Notes: generated by a model from the letters alone, not told the origin. Positions 1-7,430 are shown, counted from the first letter of the stretch. The stretch is 64,000 nucleotides of DNA from Solirubrobacter soli DSM 22325 (GCF_000423665.1 NZ_KE384073.1:262144-326143); one strand, 5' to 3'. Made by a program: numbers and translations.

Positions 1-263
1 CCCCGCGCGGCGTGCGGATCACGCTCACCTGCGAGGGCAAGGGCTGCCCGCTGCGCGAGGTCGCGCAGGCCACCTCGCTCTTCCACATCCAGCAGTTCGA
101 GCGCGAGCTGCGTGCCGGGACCAAGCTGACGATCACGGTGACCAAGCCGAACTACATCAGCAAGATCACCACGATCACGATCCGCAAGGGCAAGGGTCCG
201 AAGCGCACCGACAAGTGCCAGCTGCCGGGCGACACGAAGCTGTTCGCCTGCCCGAAGCGCTGA
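1..263 (+). CDS. C-terminal end of a secreted/surface protein (partial)
   Basis: The window opens inside this gene; only the last 87 or so codons are present and the true start lies upstream. The visible part is a basic, beta-rich domain with paired cysteines (LTCEGKGCP near its start, KCQLPG and LFACPKR at the end) and the phrase RAGTKLTITVTKPNYISK. The same domain order ends the secreted protein at 7427-8278, which reads RAGQTIEVRVTAPDKIGK, so both share one C-terminal module. It is probably extracytoplasmic and disulfide-stabilised (inference). Its 3' end overlaps the convergent hydrolase by about 89 bp. Function unknown. Confidence 0.75.
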   Translation, partial: PRGVRITLTCEGKGCPLREVAQATSLFHIQQFERELRAGTKLTITVTKPNYISKITTITIRKGKGPKRTDKCQLPGDTKLFACPKR

Positions 264-1113
264 GCTCCCCCAGGATCTCGCGCACCCGCCGCCGGAAGAA
301 GAAGTGCCCCTCGCCGGGGTCGAACCACGCGCGACACCGCGGCAGGCTCGCGACCAGGTGCAGCGCGTGATCGGACGGCACGAAGGCGTCAGCCAGCCCG
401 TGCCAGACGTGCACCTCGCTCCGCACCTGATCGAGCGCGAACCCCCAGGGGCGTGACGTGACGAGGTGATCGTCGATCAACCCGCCGATCCCGCTCGCGG
501 TCGCGGCGAGGAACGCGCTGTGCGTGTCGCGGCGGGTGGCGGACTCGGTGACGCGGCGGCGGTCGATCGGCGGCGCACCCACGAGCATCGCCCGCTCCAG
601 GAGCCGTGGGTGGCGGGCGACGAGCGCCACGCCGCCGTCCCCGAGCTTGGCGGCGAGCCGCGGAGCCGCCGCGATCGCCCGGAGCGGCAGCCGCACGCGC
701 CGGGGCAGGCCGGGGACCTCGACGGGCGCGCACAAGGGGGAGAGCGAGGACACCGCGGCGACCCGGACGCGTTCGCCGAGACGGTGCCCGGTGGCCAGCG
801 CGTACGGCCCGCCCGCCGAGACGCCGACGACCGCGAAGCGCTCGAGGCCGAGGCGATCGGCGACCTGCTCGAGGTCCTCCGCGAAGTCCAGCAGCGTGCG
901 CCCCGGCTGGCGGTCGGACCCGCCGAAGCCCGGCCGCTGTGGGAGCAGCAGCCGGACGCCGAGCGTCCCGAGCGCCAGCGCGAGGTCACCGCGGCACTCC
1001 AGCGGCGCGCCGATCGCGCCGTGCAGGTACATCACCGGGACCCCGTCGCGCGGGCCCACGTCGCCGACGGCCAGCGAGCGGCGGTCGGCAAGTCGCACGT
1101 GCAGGCCGTTCAT
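175..1113 (-). CDS. alpha/beta-hydrolase fold protein
   Basis: A 312-residue alpha/beta hydrolase. Visible are the oxyanion segment YLHGAIG near residue 30, the nucleophile elbow GVSAGG near residue 98, an acid residue in WHGLADAFVP, and the final His in GEGHFFF. The full Ser-Asp-His triad is therefore present. The family includes esterases, haloperoxidase-like enzymes and lipases, and the substrate cannot be told. The last 30 residues run into the opposite gene at 1-263 and look like low-complexity read-through (Cys/Arg/Ala-rich), so the C-terminus may be an extension. A second hydrolase lies 21 bp upstream on the same strand, which suggests a two-gene unit. Confidence 0.88.
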   Translation of the reverse strand: MNGLHVRLADRRSLAVGDVGPRDGVPVMYLHGAIGAPLECRGDLALALGTLGVRLLLPQRPGFGGSDRQPGRTLLDFAEDLEQVADRLGLERFAVVGVSAGGPYALATGHRLGERVRVAAVSSLSPLCAPVEVPGLPRRVRLPLRAIAAAPRLAAKLGDGGVALVARHPRLLERAMLVGAPPIDRRRVTESATRRDTHSAFLAATASGIGGLIDDHLVTSRPWGFALDQVRSEVHVWHGLADAFVPSDHALHLVASLPRCRAWFDPGEGHFFFRRRVREILGELSASGRRTASCRPAAGTCRCASDPCPCGS

Positions 1114-1134
1114 GACCGGAATCGGTAGTGCGGC

Positions 1135-1896
1135 TCAGACGGCGCGGTGTTTCAGGGTGGTGACCAGTGCCCGGGCGAACGCCTCGGGCCGCTCCATCAT
1201 CGGGATGTGACCCGCGCCCTCGATCACCTGCACGGGCAGGTCGAGCGGCGGCATCGGGACGATCCGGTCGTGCGCGCCCCAGATCGCGCCCACCGGCATC
1301 GCCAGCGCGCCGAGCCGCTCGGTCAGCTGCGCACGCGCGACGCTCTCCAGCGCCTCCCGGGTGCGGGTCGCTCCCGCTGAGGCCTTGAGCATCGCCCGCA
1401 CCTCGGCGGGCGGGAGCGAGACCGGGTCCTTCGTCCCCGTCGCCAGCAGCAGCCGCCGGCCCCACGGCGTGTCCGCCAGCGGCGCCGCGCGCCGGCGCAG
1501 CGGGATCGCGCCCGCGGCGGCGACCGCGGCGACCCACGCGGCGGGCGCGGGGATCGACCGCAGGCCCGCCGGGGCGACGAGCACGAGCCGGCGGACCAGG
1601 TCCGGGTGGCGTTCGGCGAGCACGATCGCGACCGCGCCGCCCAGCGAGTGCCCGACCAGGTCCAACGGCTCCGCCAGCGCGGCGGCGATGACGTCCGCGA
1701 CCTCCTCGAGCATGAACCCGTCGCCCGCCGGCGGCGACTCCCCGAAGCCGGGCAGATCCAACGTGATCACGCGGCCGTCGAGGTACGGGAGCACCCGCCG
1801 CCAGATCACCCGCGTCGTCGCGAGGCCGTGGACGAGCGCCAGCGGCTCGCCCGTTCCGTGGGTCTCGTACGCGAGCACGGCGCCCAACTGTGTCAA
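1135..1896 (-). CDS. alpha/beta-hydrolase fold protein
   Basis: A 253-residue hydrolase with ALVHGLA (oxyanion), GHSLGG (nucleophile Ser), GAHDRIVP (Asp) and GAGHIPMMERPEAF (His). This is the standard layout of the epoxide-hydrolase/lactonase/BioH-like group. The first possible start at 1896 is TTG; a GTG six codons in (before LAYETHG) is an alternative and would still keep the whole fold. It precedes the hydrolase at 175-1113 by 21 bp on the same strand. The two are only distantly similar, so this is a pair of related folds rather than a recent duplication. Substrate unknown. Confidence 0.9.
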   Translation of the reverse strand: MTQLGAVLAYETHGTGEPLALVHGLATTRVIWRRVLPYLDGRVITLDLPGFGESPPAGDGFMLEEVADVIAAALAEPLDLVGHSLGGAVAIVLAERHPDLVRRLVLVAPAGLRSIPAPAAWVAAVAAAGAIPLRRRAAPLADTPWGRRLLLATGTKDPVSLPPAEVRAMLKASAGATRTREALESVARAQLTERLGALAMPVGAIWGAHDRIVPMPPLDLPVQVIEGAGHIPMMERPEAFARALVTTLKHRAV

Positions 1897-2060
1897 AGGA
1901 CGCGCGCAGCGGCGCGGCCGCCGCGCCAGGCGCGAACGGCGCGCCCGGCGAGATCCGGATCGTCACTTGCAAGAAGGTGCGCAAGCACGGCCGTGTCCGC
2001 AAGGTCACGCAGCGCAAGTGCACCACGACGGTTCAGCGCACGGCGCCGACCCCCGCGTAG
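1893..2060 (+). pseudogene. fragment of a secreted-protein beta domain
   Basis: A short open stretch without a convincing start, in codons that read GEIRIVTCKKVRKHGRVR followed by a Lys/Arg/Thr stretch with a second Cys, ending at TAG 2058-2060. The pattern of a Cys after a beta strand, a basic loop and a second Cys followed by Thr-rich sequence resembles domains common in secreted proteins of Solirubrobacterales (recalled, not searched). No signal peptide or upstream body is left, so it is best read as the stump of a deleted gene. Confidence 0.35.
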
Positions 2061-2297
2061 TCGAGCGGGTCGGTCATCGCGAACGCACCTGGCGTCGCGC
2101 CGAGGTTCGGCTTCCAGCCCGGCGCGGCGTTCAGATAGAGGATCGGGTCGCCGAACGGGCCCGACCGCCGGGCGCCCCGAGCGCGCGCAGCGCGGCCACG
2201 ATCCATCGATCTGGGCCGGCGGCGCCCTCGCGCTCCCGGGAGCGAGCATCGCGCCCCCGGCGGCCGCGCCGAACATCCGGCGCCGGTCGTGGGACAT
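2033..2297 (-). pseudogene. frameshifted remnant with a Tat-like start
   Basis: On the minus strand the frame opening at 2297 begins MSHDRRRMFGAAAGGAML, which looks like a twin-arginine signal. It then degenerates into Arg/Pro-rich sequence. A different frame a little downstream has protein-like composition (GDPILYLNAAPGWKPNL, then TDPLDYAGVGAVR) and stops at TGA 2033-2035. Joining the two needs a frameshift near 2150-2200. I read this as the beginning and end of a decayed, internally deleted exported protein. It overlaps the plus-strand fragment tail to tail. Family not recognised. Confidence 0.3.
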
Positions 2298-2422
2298 CCC
2301 GACGTCTCGACCGTCATCTCCAGGTGCGGCATCATGCCGGGACGAGAGGCGACCCTAAGTCGGAGCGAGCGCTCAGGTCCAGTGCCGACGCGGCGGCCTC
2401 GGCGGCCGCGCAGGTCGCGGCC

Positions 2423-3241
2423 GTGCGCGACGATCCGGCGGCGCGGCTGGCGCTGATGTCGCGGGTGTTCCGCGGCCCGACGGGGCGGGCGCCGCGGCAC
2501 CTCCCGTTCCGGCGCGCGGCGCTGTCGTTCATGCGCTGGCAGGCGCGCCGCGGCGTGCTCGCGCCGCTCGACGCGTCCCCGCCCGGAAGCGTCTGGTGGC
2601 GGTCGGTGAACGAGCGGCTGCTGCGCGACGGCTGCGAGACCGTCGCGCTCCTCGGCGGTCAGGACGGGGAGGCGTCTTCGGACGCCGTGCGGTTGTGGCT
2701 GGACTTCGCCATCTGGCCGACCGGGCGCCATTGGTACCGGGCCCACAACGCGAGCGTCGTCGCCGGGTATCTGGAGCACCGCGACCTGGCCGAGACAGAG
2801 GCCATGGCCGAGCGCTTCTTCATGAACGTCGCGCTGCTGCGGGTGCTGTACGCGCACGCGCTCGCCGCGGCGCCGCGGTTGGCGCTCGGTCCGTTCGCGC
2901 CGTTGGGCCACGTGTTGGGCGACCCTCGGCTCGGGATGGCCGGCGTCTTCCTGTCGCTGCGCCGCGTGCTGCCGGACCGCTACCCGCTCGCGCTGGATGT
3001 CGAGCGCTACATCGCCGCCGAGCAGCGGCTCGGCCGCCTGCTCGACTACGCGGTGATCGTGCCGCGGGTCCAGCAGCTCTATGAGTGGTCCGCGGGCGAG
3101 CTGGGGGAGCCGCGCCTGCTCGAACTCGTGCGCGACGGCAACCCGATCTACGCGTGGCCCTTCGAGGACCGCCACGTCTGGCGCCCGCCGAGCATGCCGG
3201 TCGCGGGGCGGGCGCTCTCCCGGCTCACGCGAGCGCGCTAG
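2423..3241 (+). CDS. hypothetical protein, mostly helical
   Basis: About 272 residues from a GTG at 2423; an ATG at 2456 is the other plausible start (261 residues). No signal peptide or membrane segment. The protein is rich in Trp, Tyr and aromatic pairs (GSVWWRSVNERLLRDG, FAIWPTGRHWYRAHN, IYAWPFEDRHVW) and ends in a basic tail. Codon use is normal for the window and the reading frame clearly shows constraint from about 2450 on. I do not recognise the family. It is convergent with the VOC gene, overlapping by 17 bp, and the region upstream is gene debris, so any former operon partner may be lost. Confidence 0.75.
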   Translation: MRDDPAARLALMSRVFRGPTGRAPRHLPFRRAALSFMRWQARRGVLAPLDASPPGSVWWRSVNERLLRDGCETVALLGGQDGEASSDAVRLWLDFAIWPTGRHWYRAHNASVVAGYLEHRDLAETEAMAERFFMNVALLRVLYAHALAAAPRLALGPFAPLGHVLGDPRLGMAGVFLSLRRVLPDRYPLALDVERYIAAEQRLGRLLDYAVIVPRVQQLYEWSAGELGEPRLLELVRDGNPIYAWPFEDRHVWRPPSMPVAGRALSRLTRAR

Positions 3242-3638
3242 GCGGCTGGTCCACGCGCACCATGTTGCCGGAGGGGTCGCGCACCGCGAAGTCCTTCGTT
3301 CCCCAGAACTGCTCGGTCGGCTCCTGCACGATCTCCGCGCCCGCGTCGCGCACCTTCGCGAAGGACGCGTCGAGGTCCCCGGTCTGGAAGTGCACGCCCG
3401 GGAGCGCGCCCTTGGCGACCAGGCCGGCGACCAGGTCCAGGTCGGCCGGACTGCCGTTCAGGTAGTTGGTGAGCACGACCGCGATGTTCGGCTGCGAAGG
3501 CGAGCCGACCGTGATCCAGCGGAAACCCTCGTTGGCCACGTCGTTGCGCACCTCGAGGCCGAGGGTGTCGCGGTAGAAGCTCAGCGCCTCGTCCGGATCG
3601 TGGACGATGACGAAGCACTGGGAAAGCGTGAGGTCCAT
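3225..3638 (-). CDS. VOC (glyoxalase/bleomycin-resistance fold) protein
   Basis: 137 residues with two beta-alpha-beta-beta-beta modules. The first holds FVIVHDPDEALSFYRDTLGL and the second GVHFQTGDLDASFAKVRDAG. H13 and the His of GVHFQ sit where metal ligands are usual, but the glutamate normally found after DPxGN is replaced (DPSGNMVRVDQP). Metal binding and catalysis are therefore uncertain, and a binding or resistance role is possible. It lies 10 bp downstream of the AraC-type HTH gene on the same strand and may be its third operon member, after the DHFR-like protein. Confidence 0.9.
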   Translation of the reverse strand: MDLTLSQCFVIVHDPDEALSFYRDTLGLEVRNDVANEGFRWITVGSPSQPNIAVVLTNYLNGSPADLDLVAGLVAKGALPGVHFQTGDLDASFAKVRDAGAEIVQEPTEQFWGTKDFAVRDPSGNMVRVDQPPSALA

Positions 3639-3648
3639 GGCGCCAAGG

Positions 3649-4110
3649 CTAAGACGCCACGGCCACAGGCGCTTCTCCGTTCCTGCTCGGATTGCGGCTC
3701 GGGCGCGTCGCGTTCTTGGCGACGCACCCGGACACCCCCGCGAGCGCGCTGTGGTCGCGGTTGCGATAGGCCGTCGGCGTCTCGCCCACGAGCTCCGTAA
3801 AGCGAGCGCTGAACGATCCGAGCGACGTACAGCCGACCTCCAGGCACACCTCGGTGACCGACAGATCGCCGTTTCGCAGCAGGAGCTTCGCCCGCTCGAT
3901 CCGCCGCGTCATCAAGTAGCTGTAGGGCGTCTCTCCGTACGTCGCGCGGAACTGACGCGAGAAGTGCGCGGACGACATCAGCGCCGCCCGCGCGAGTGCC
4001 GCCACGTCGAGCGGCCGCATGTACTCGCGGTCGATCAGGTCCCGCGCGCGGCGCAGATGCGCAAGGTTGGCGAGTTCCTCCGACGTCACTGGAGCCGAGC
4101 GTAGCGTCAC
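3649..4110 (-). CDS. AraC-family DNA-binding domain protein without sensor domain
   Basis: About 153 residues that contain only the double helix-turn-helix of AraC/XylS regulators. The first HTH is in LDVAALARAALMSSAHFSRQ, the second in LSVTEVCLEVGCTSLGSFS, followed by the family tail FTELVGETPTAYR. Full AraC proteins have a ligand domain of about 150 residues in front; here only 15-20 residues precede the HTH. The GTG at 4110 overlaps the stop of the upstream DHFR-like gene by 4 bp (GTGA), indicating translational coupling; a GTG at 4089 is the alternative. It may respond through a partner protein or act constitutively (inference). Confidence 0.88.
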   Translation of the reverse strand: MTLRSAPVTSEELANLAHLRRARDLIDREYMRPLDVAALARAALMSSAHFSRQFRATYGETPYSYLMTRRIERAKLLLRNGDLSVTEVCLEVGCTSLGSFSARFTELVGETPTAYRNRDHSALAGVSGCVAKNATRPSRNPSRNGEAPVAVAS

Positions 4111-4739
4111 ATGCCGATGCGGGCGAACGTCACGTGCGTGACGCCGCTGGGGGAGGAGACGGCCTCGACGGCGTAGTCCTGCTCGAGCCCTTCCAGCCCG
4201 TCCCAGAGCCGCACGCCGCGGCCCAGCAGGACCGGGACGATCGCGAAGTGGGCGTGGTCGATGAGCCGGGCGGCGAGGAAGTCGCGGATCACCGTGGGGC
4301 CGCCGCCGATGCGGATGTCCTTGCCGCCGGCGGCCTCCTTCGCGGTGGCGAGCGCTTCGGCGGGCGAGGCGTCGAGGAAGTGGAACGTCGTGCCGCCCTC
4401 CATCTCGATCGACGGGCGCGTGTGGTGGGTGAGCACGAAGACCGGCGTGTGGAACGGCGGGTTGGGGCCCCACGCGCCCTTCCAGTCCGGGTCGTCCTCC
4501 CATCCGGGGTGGCCGAACTTGCCGGCGCCCATGATCTCGGCGCCGATCCCGTGGTCGTGCCGCTGCATGAAGACGTCGTCGATGCCGCCGCTCCCGCCGG
4601 CCTTCCAGGTCCGCGTGGCGAACATCCACCTGTGCAGGCGCTCCCCGGCATGCCCGAAGTGGAGCTCCTTGGTCTGGCCCTCACCGGTGCCGAAGCCATC
4701 GAGTGAGACCGAGAAGAAGTGCACGTAGACGCGTGACAT
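4107..4739 (-). CDS. dihydrofolate reductase-like (RibD C-terminal) protein
   Basis: 210 residues starting at the ATG of MSRVYVHFFSVSLDGF, typical of the DHFR-like/RibD-C family. Other marks are EIMGAGKFGHPGW, FVLTHH, FHFLDASPAEAL, the nucleotide-binding IRIGGGPTVIRDFLAARLID and the closing PVLLGRGVRLWDG. These proteins bind NADPH, but most small members are not the true FolA and their substrate is unknown. An upstream in-frame start at 4781 would add 14 residues unlike the family and is not chosen. Coupled by 4 bp to the AraC-type HTH downstream. Divergent from the LysR gene, 74 bp away. Confidence 0.9.
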   Translation of the reverse strand: MSRVYVHFFSVSLDGFGTGEGQTKELHFGHAGERLHRWMFATRTWKAGGSGGIDDVFMQRHDHGIGAEIMGAGKFGHPGWEDDPDWKGAWGPNPPFHTPVFVLTHHTRPSIEMEGGTTFHFLDASPAEALATAKEAAGGKDIRIGGGPTVIRDFLAARLIDHAHFAIVPVLLGRGVRLWDGLEGLEQDYAVEAVSSPSGVTHVTFARIGM

Positions 4740-4813
4740 GCATGCAGCCTGCGCCGCACCGCCGAATTCGTCCAATAGCAACTTCCTCGCGGACTCATCG
4801 GTAGCTTTGATGA

Positions 4814-5689
4814 ATGCTCGATGTCAACCGGCTGCGGGTGATCGAGGCGGTCTCGCGGCACGGGTCCGTGACCGAGGCCGCGAAGGAGCTGCACTACTCC
4901 CAGCCGGCGGTGACGCATCATTTGAGCCGGCTCGAGGCCGAGACCGGCGCGCAGCTGCTGCAGCGCGTCGGCCGGGGGATCCGGCTCACCCCGGCCGGGC
5001 AGCTGCTCGCCGAGCGGGCGGTCGAGATCATCGGGCGCATCGATTCCGCCCACGCGGAGCTCTCCGCCCACGTGGGGCTGACCGCCGGCCGCGTGCGGCT
5101 CGCGGCGTTCGCCTCCGCGATCGGGTCGCTCGTGCCGGCGGCGGTGGCGACGCTGGCGGCCAAGCACCCGGGCCTGGAGATCAGCCTGATCGACACCCAC
5201 CCGCCCGAAGCGATCGAGCTCCTGCGGACCGGCAAGATCGAGGTCGCGATCATCTTCCGCTACGACGAGACCGAGCCCGAGCTGAACGGGGTTCGTCTCC
5301 ACCACCTGCTCGACGATCCGGTCTACGTCCTGTCGACCCGCCCCGAGGACCCGGAGCTCGGCTCCCTGCGCGACGCGACCTGGATCGCGGGCTGCGACCG
5401 CTGCCGCAGCCACCTCCTGTCGATCTGCGCCGACGCGGGGTTCGACCCCCGGATCGGCTTCTCCTCCGACGACATGGTCGTGATGCAGGCGCTGGTCGTC
5501 GCCGGCCTCGGCGTGACCACCCAGACCGGCCTGTCCCTGCGCGCGCACCACATCGACGGCGTCGTCGCGACCGAGCTGCCCGGCTGGGAGCGGCACATCT
5601 TCGCCGCCACCTACGGCGAGCCGCCGGACCCACCCGCGACGGCCGCCCTCCTGGCGGCCCTCGCCGACGCCGCCACGGCGGTCCCGTAG
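4814..5689 (+). CDS. LysR-family transcriptional regulator
   Basis: 291 residues. The N-terminal winged HTH is clear (VIEAVSRHGSVTEAAKELHY, then SQPAVTHHLSRLEAETGAQL), followed by a helix linker and a periplasmic-binding-like effector domain from about residue 90 (RVRLAAFASAIGSLVPAAV, then the IEVAIIFRYDE strand). Four cysteine or histidine residues around 190-205 (GCDRCRSHLLSICAD) are unusual for the family and could be redox or metal sensitive (inference). It is divergent from the DHFR-like/AraC-like pair, so that pair is its likely target by the usual LysR rule. The start ATG at 4814 is 7 bp past an in-frame-independent TTGATGAA stretch. Confidence 0.93.
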   Translation: MLDVNRLRVIEAVSRHGSVTEAAKELHYSQPAVTHHLSRLEAETGAQLLQRVGRGIRLTPAGQLLAERAVEIIGRIDSAHAELSAHVGLTAGRVRLAAFASAIGSLVPAAVATLAAKHPGLEISLIDTHPPEAIELLRTGKIEVAIIFRYDETEPELNGVRLHHLLDDPVYVLSTRPEDPELGSLRDATWIAGCDRCRSHLLSICADAGFDPRIGFSSDDMVVMQALVVAGLGVTTQTGLSLRAHHIDGVVATELPGWERHIFAATYGEPPDPPATAALLAALADAATAVP

Positions 5690-5696
5690 GAAGCGT

Positions 5697-5717
5697 CGTC
5701 ATCCGTTTCGGATGACG
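5697..5717 (+). terminator. hairpin after the LysR gene
   Basis: Perfect 8-bp inverted repeat CGTCATCC / GGATGACG around a GTTTC loop, 8 bp past the LysR stop codon. No clear U-run follows, so it may act with Rho or as a 3' stabiliser. Confidence 0.45.
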
Positions 5718-5743
5718 CGCGACGTCCCGAGCCGCGGGACCGT

Positions 5744-5956
5744 ATGCGCGTGATCATGAGACCCTTCGCGATCGCGCCGATGATGTTCCGCGGCGCGATG
5801 TACCCGGTGAGGCGCTACGCGGCCCGGTCTGCGCCGCCCGCCCCGAAGCCGGACCTCGTCGAGCAGCTCCGGGGCCTGAAGACCTTGCAGGACGAGGGCG
5901 CGCTTACCCCAGAGGAGTTCGAGCTGGCGAAGCGCAAGGTGCTCGACCACCACTGA
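5744..5956 (+). CDS. small SHOCT-domain protein
   Basis: 70 residues. The C-terminal half is a SHOCT motif: LVEQLRGLKTLQDEGALTPE followed by EFELAKRKVLDHH, a short amphipathic element found at the ends of many bacterial membrane and stress proteins. The N-terminal half is basic and hydrophobic (MRPFAIAPMMFRGAMY) and may touch the membrane. Function unknown; SHOCT units are thought to mediate oligomerisation. Its stop lies 6 bp before the 3' end of the convergent tRNA-Cys gene. Confidence 0.8.
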   Translation: MRVIMRPFAIAPMMFRGAMYPVRRYAARSAPPAPKPDLVEQLRGLKTLQDEGALTPEEFELAKRKVLDHH

Positions 5957-5962
5957 TCGAAA

Positions 5963-6032
5963 GGCGCCGACCGGAATCGAACCGGTGTACACGGCTTTGC
6001 AGGCCGCTGCGTAGCCACTCCGCCACGGCGCC
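5963..6032 (-). tRNA. tRNA-Cys (GCA)
   Basis: 70-nt cloverleaf read on the minus strand. Acceptor GGCGCCG pairs with CGGCGCC; the anticodon stem GCGGC/GCCGT encloses loop CTGCAAA, giving anticodon GCA; the T-arm is ACCGG-TTCGATT-CCGGT. The D-stem is short (GCG/CGC). The CCA end is not encoded, so CCA-adding enzyme is needed. It is divergent from tRNA-Val with only 58 bp between their 5' ends. Confidence 0.96.
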
Positions 6033-6049
6033 GGGGTGGGGCGAAGATC

Positions 6050-6077
6050 TTAGCCGCGTCCGACCGGTTGCTACTCT
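6050..6077 (+). promoter_or_regulatory. possible promoter for tRNA-Val
   Basis: TTAGCC and TACTCT separated by 16 bp, ending 13 bp before the mature tRNA-Val 5' end. Both boxes are weak matches to sigma-70 consensus. The short gap between the two divergent tRNA genes must hold promoters for both. Confidence 0.35.
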
Positions 6078-6090
6078 TCACGCCCCGCCG

Positions 6091-6164
6091 GGGCGATTAG
6101 CTCAGTTGGTTAGAGCGCACGCTTGACATGCGTGAGGTCACTGGTTCGAATCCAGTATCGCCCA
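6091..6164 (+). tRNA. tRNA-Val (GAC)
   Basis: 74-nt cloverleaf. Acceptor GGGCGAT pairs with ATCGCCC, D-arm AGCTCAGTTGGTTAGAGC, anticodon stem CACGC/GCGTG with loop TTGACAT (anticodon GAC), T-arm CTGG-TTCGAAT-CCAG, discriminator A. The 3' CCA is not encoded (CCTCCT follows). Standard elongator tRNA for GTC/GTT codons. Confidence 0.97.
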
Positions 6165-6260
6165 CCTCCTCGAGCCCGCAACCACGCGGGCTCGCGTCGT
6201 TCTGGTGTGCGCCGGCGCGGGTGGAGGTCCAGGTCGCGCGTCGCATATGCTGCGCGCAGG

Positions 6261-6713
6261 ATGACCCACCGGCACCTCCTCGCCGCCGCCGCCGTGTTCT
6301 TCGCGCTGCCGGTGGCGACCGCGAACGCGGGCACGATGGGGTATTTCAAGACCCCGTCGCACAACGTCGTCTGCGCCTACGCGTACGGCTACTCCGACCA
6401 GAAGCCCTACGTCGAGTGCGGGATCAAGAGCGGGATCAAGCCCGCCGCCAAGCCGGCCGACTGCTCGGACCTCGGCGGCGATCCGGCCAACAACACCTTC
6501 GTCGATCTCGGCGTCACCAGCCGCCCGACGAGGGTGCCGTGCAAGGGCGACCCCGGCCCGTTCGTGATGGAGTCCAAGGCCAAGGTGCTGGCCTACGGCA
6601 AATCGTGGGCGCACAGCGGGCTCAAGTGCACGTCGGCGAAGAAGGGCCTGACGTGCAAGAACAAGCGCAAGCACGGGTTCTTCCTCTCCCGCGCGCGCTC
6701 GCGGTTCTTCTAG
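6261..6713 (+). CDS. small secreted protein, DUF6636-like
   Basis: 150 residues beginning with a clear Sec signal (MTHRHLLAAAAVFFALPVA, cleavage near ANA-G). The mature part has the pattern seen in actinobacterial DUF6636 proteins: FKTPSHNVVCAYAY near the start, spaced cysteines (VECGIK, DCSDLG, RVPCKG, LKCTSAKKGLTCKN) and the ending HGFFLSRARSRFF. About seven cysteines suggest disulfides. The family assignment is from memory of the pattern and was not searched. Function unknown. The upstream 98 bp after tRNA-Val hold no other gene. Confidence 0.82.
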   Translation: MTHRHLLAAAAVFFALPVATANAGTMGYFKTPSHNVVCAYAYGYSDQKPYVECGIKSGIKPAAKPADCSDLGGDPANNTFVDLGVTSRPTRVPCKGDPGPFVMESKAKVLAYGKSWAHSGLKCTSAKKGLTCKNKRKHGFFLSRARSRFF

Positions 6714-6776
6714 GCGCTACGACCCTTGTCCGTCGGGGGTTGACGGAGCAACGCGCGCGCTCGACGCTGGGCTGCG

Positions 6777-7430
6777 ATGGAGACGCCGGACTTCGTGGCC
6801 ACGATCGAGGACGCGCCGGCGTTCCCGCTCACAGCTGAAGCGCCCGCGGCCGCGGCGATCGCGCCGACCCAGGAGTTCCGCCCGCCGCAACGCGAGCCGG
6901 ACCGGGCGCGCCCCGCGCGCCGCTCACCCCGGGCCGGCCAGAGCCCGCGGGTGATGTCGCGCGTCCTGCTCGCCGCGATCGCGGCCGCGATCGCGCTCTA
7001 CGCCGCCGGCATCGGCGGCGACCTGCTCGGGATGATCCGCGGAGGCGCCTCCGCCCGCACGGTGCCGGTCGAAGGCGGCTCGCTCCTGCGCGCCGTGGCG
7101 CTCGAGGCGGCGCTGCACGGCCTGCCGCCGGGGCGGGTCGAAGCGCTGCGGGTGTCCGCCGACCGGATCGACGCGCGCGTCGTCATCGACGGTCACGTGC
7201 GACTCGTCCGCATCACCTCACGCGGCTGGGTGACCGACCTGCCCGCGCCGGAGAAGCCGGCCCGCCGCTGGGTCCGGGTGGACGCCCGCGCTCCCGCGCG
7301 GATCGTGCGCACGGTCAAACAGGCGAACGTCGCGTACCTGCTGCTCGACGGCGCCCGCTGGCAGCTCGTGCTCGACGACGGCCGCCAGTACTCAGCGGAC
7401 CGCCACGGCCGAACCGTCCGCCGCGGCTAA
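6777..7430 (+). CDS. single-pass membrane protein of unknown function
   Basis: 217 residues. An Ala/Pro/Arg-rich cytoplasmic part (1-58) is followed by one membrane helix (about 59-78, VLLAAIAAAIALYAAGIGG) and an extracytoplasmic beta-rich domain of about 130 residues. That domain contains GRVEALRVSADRIDARVVID and later VAYLLLDGARWQLVLDDG. The outer domain reads like two repeated beta units that end in a printed-like RQYSADRHGRTVRRG tail. No catalytic motif is seen. It overlaps the next gene tail to tail by 4 bp (CTAA supplies both stop codons). Confidence 0.75.
   Translation: METPDFVATIEDAPAFPLTAEAPAAAAIAPTQEFRPPQREPDRARPARRSPRAGQSPRVMSRVLLAAIAAAIALYAAGIGGDLLGMIRGGASARTVPVEGGSLLRAVALEAALHGLPPGRVEALRVSADRIDARVVIDGHVRLVRITSRGWVTDLPAPEKPARRWVRVDARAPARIVRTVKQANVAYLLLDGARWQLVLDDGRQYSADRHGRTVRRG

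Noticed and set aside
1361-2422. plus-strand frame from 1361 as the 5' part of the gene at 2423
   Set aside because: It runs antisense to the hydrolase and then through debris; no protein-like sequence before about 2420.
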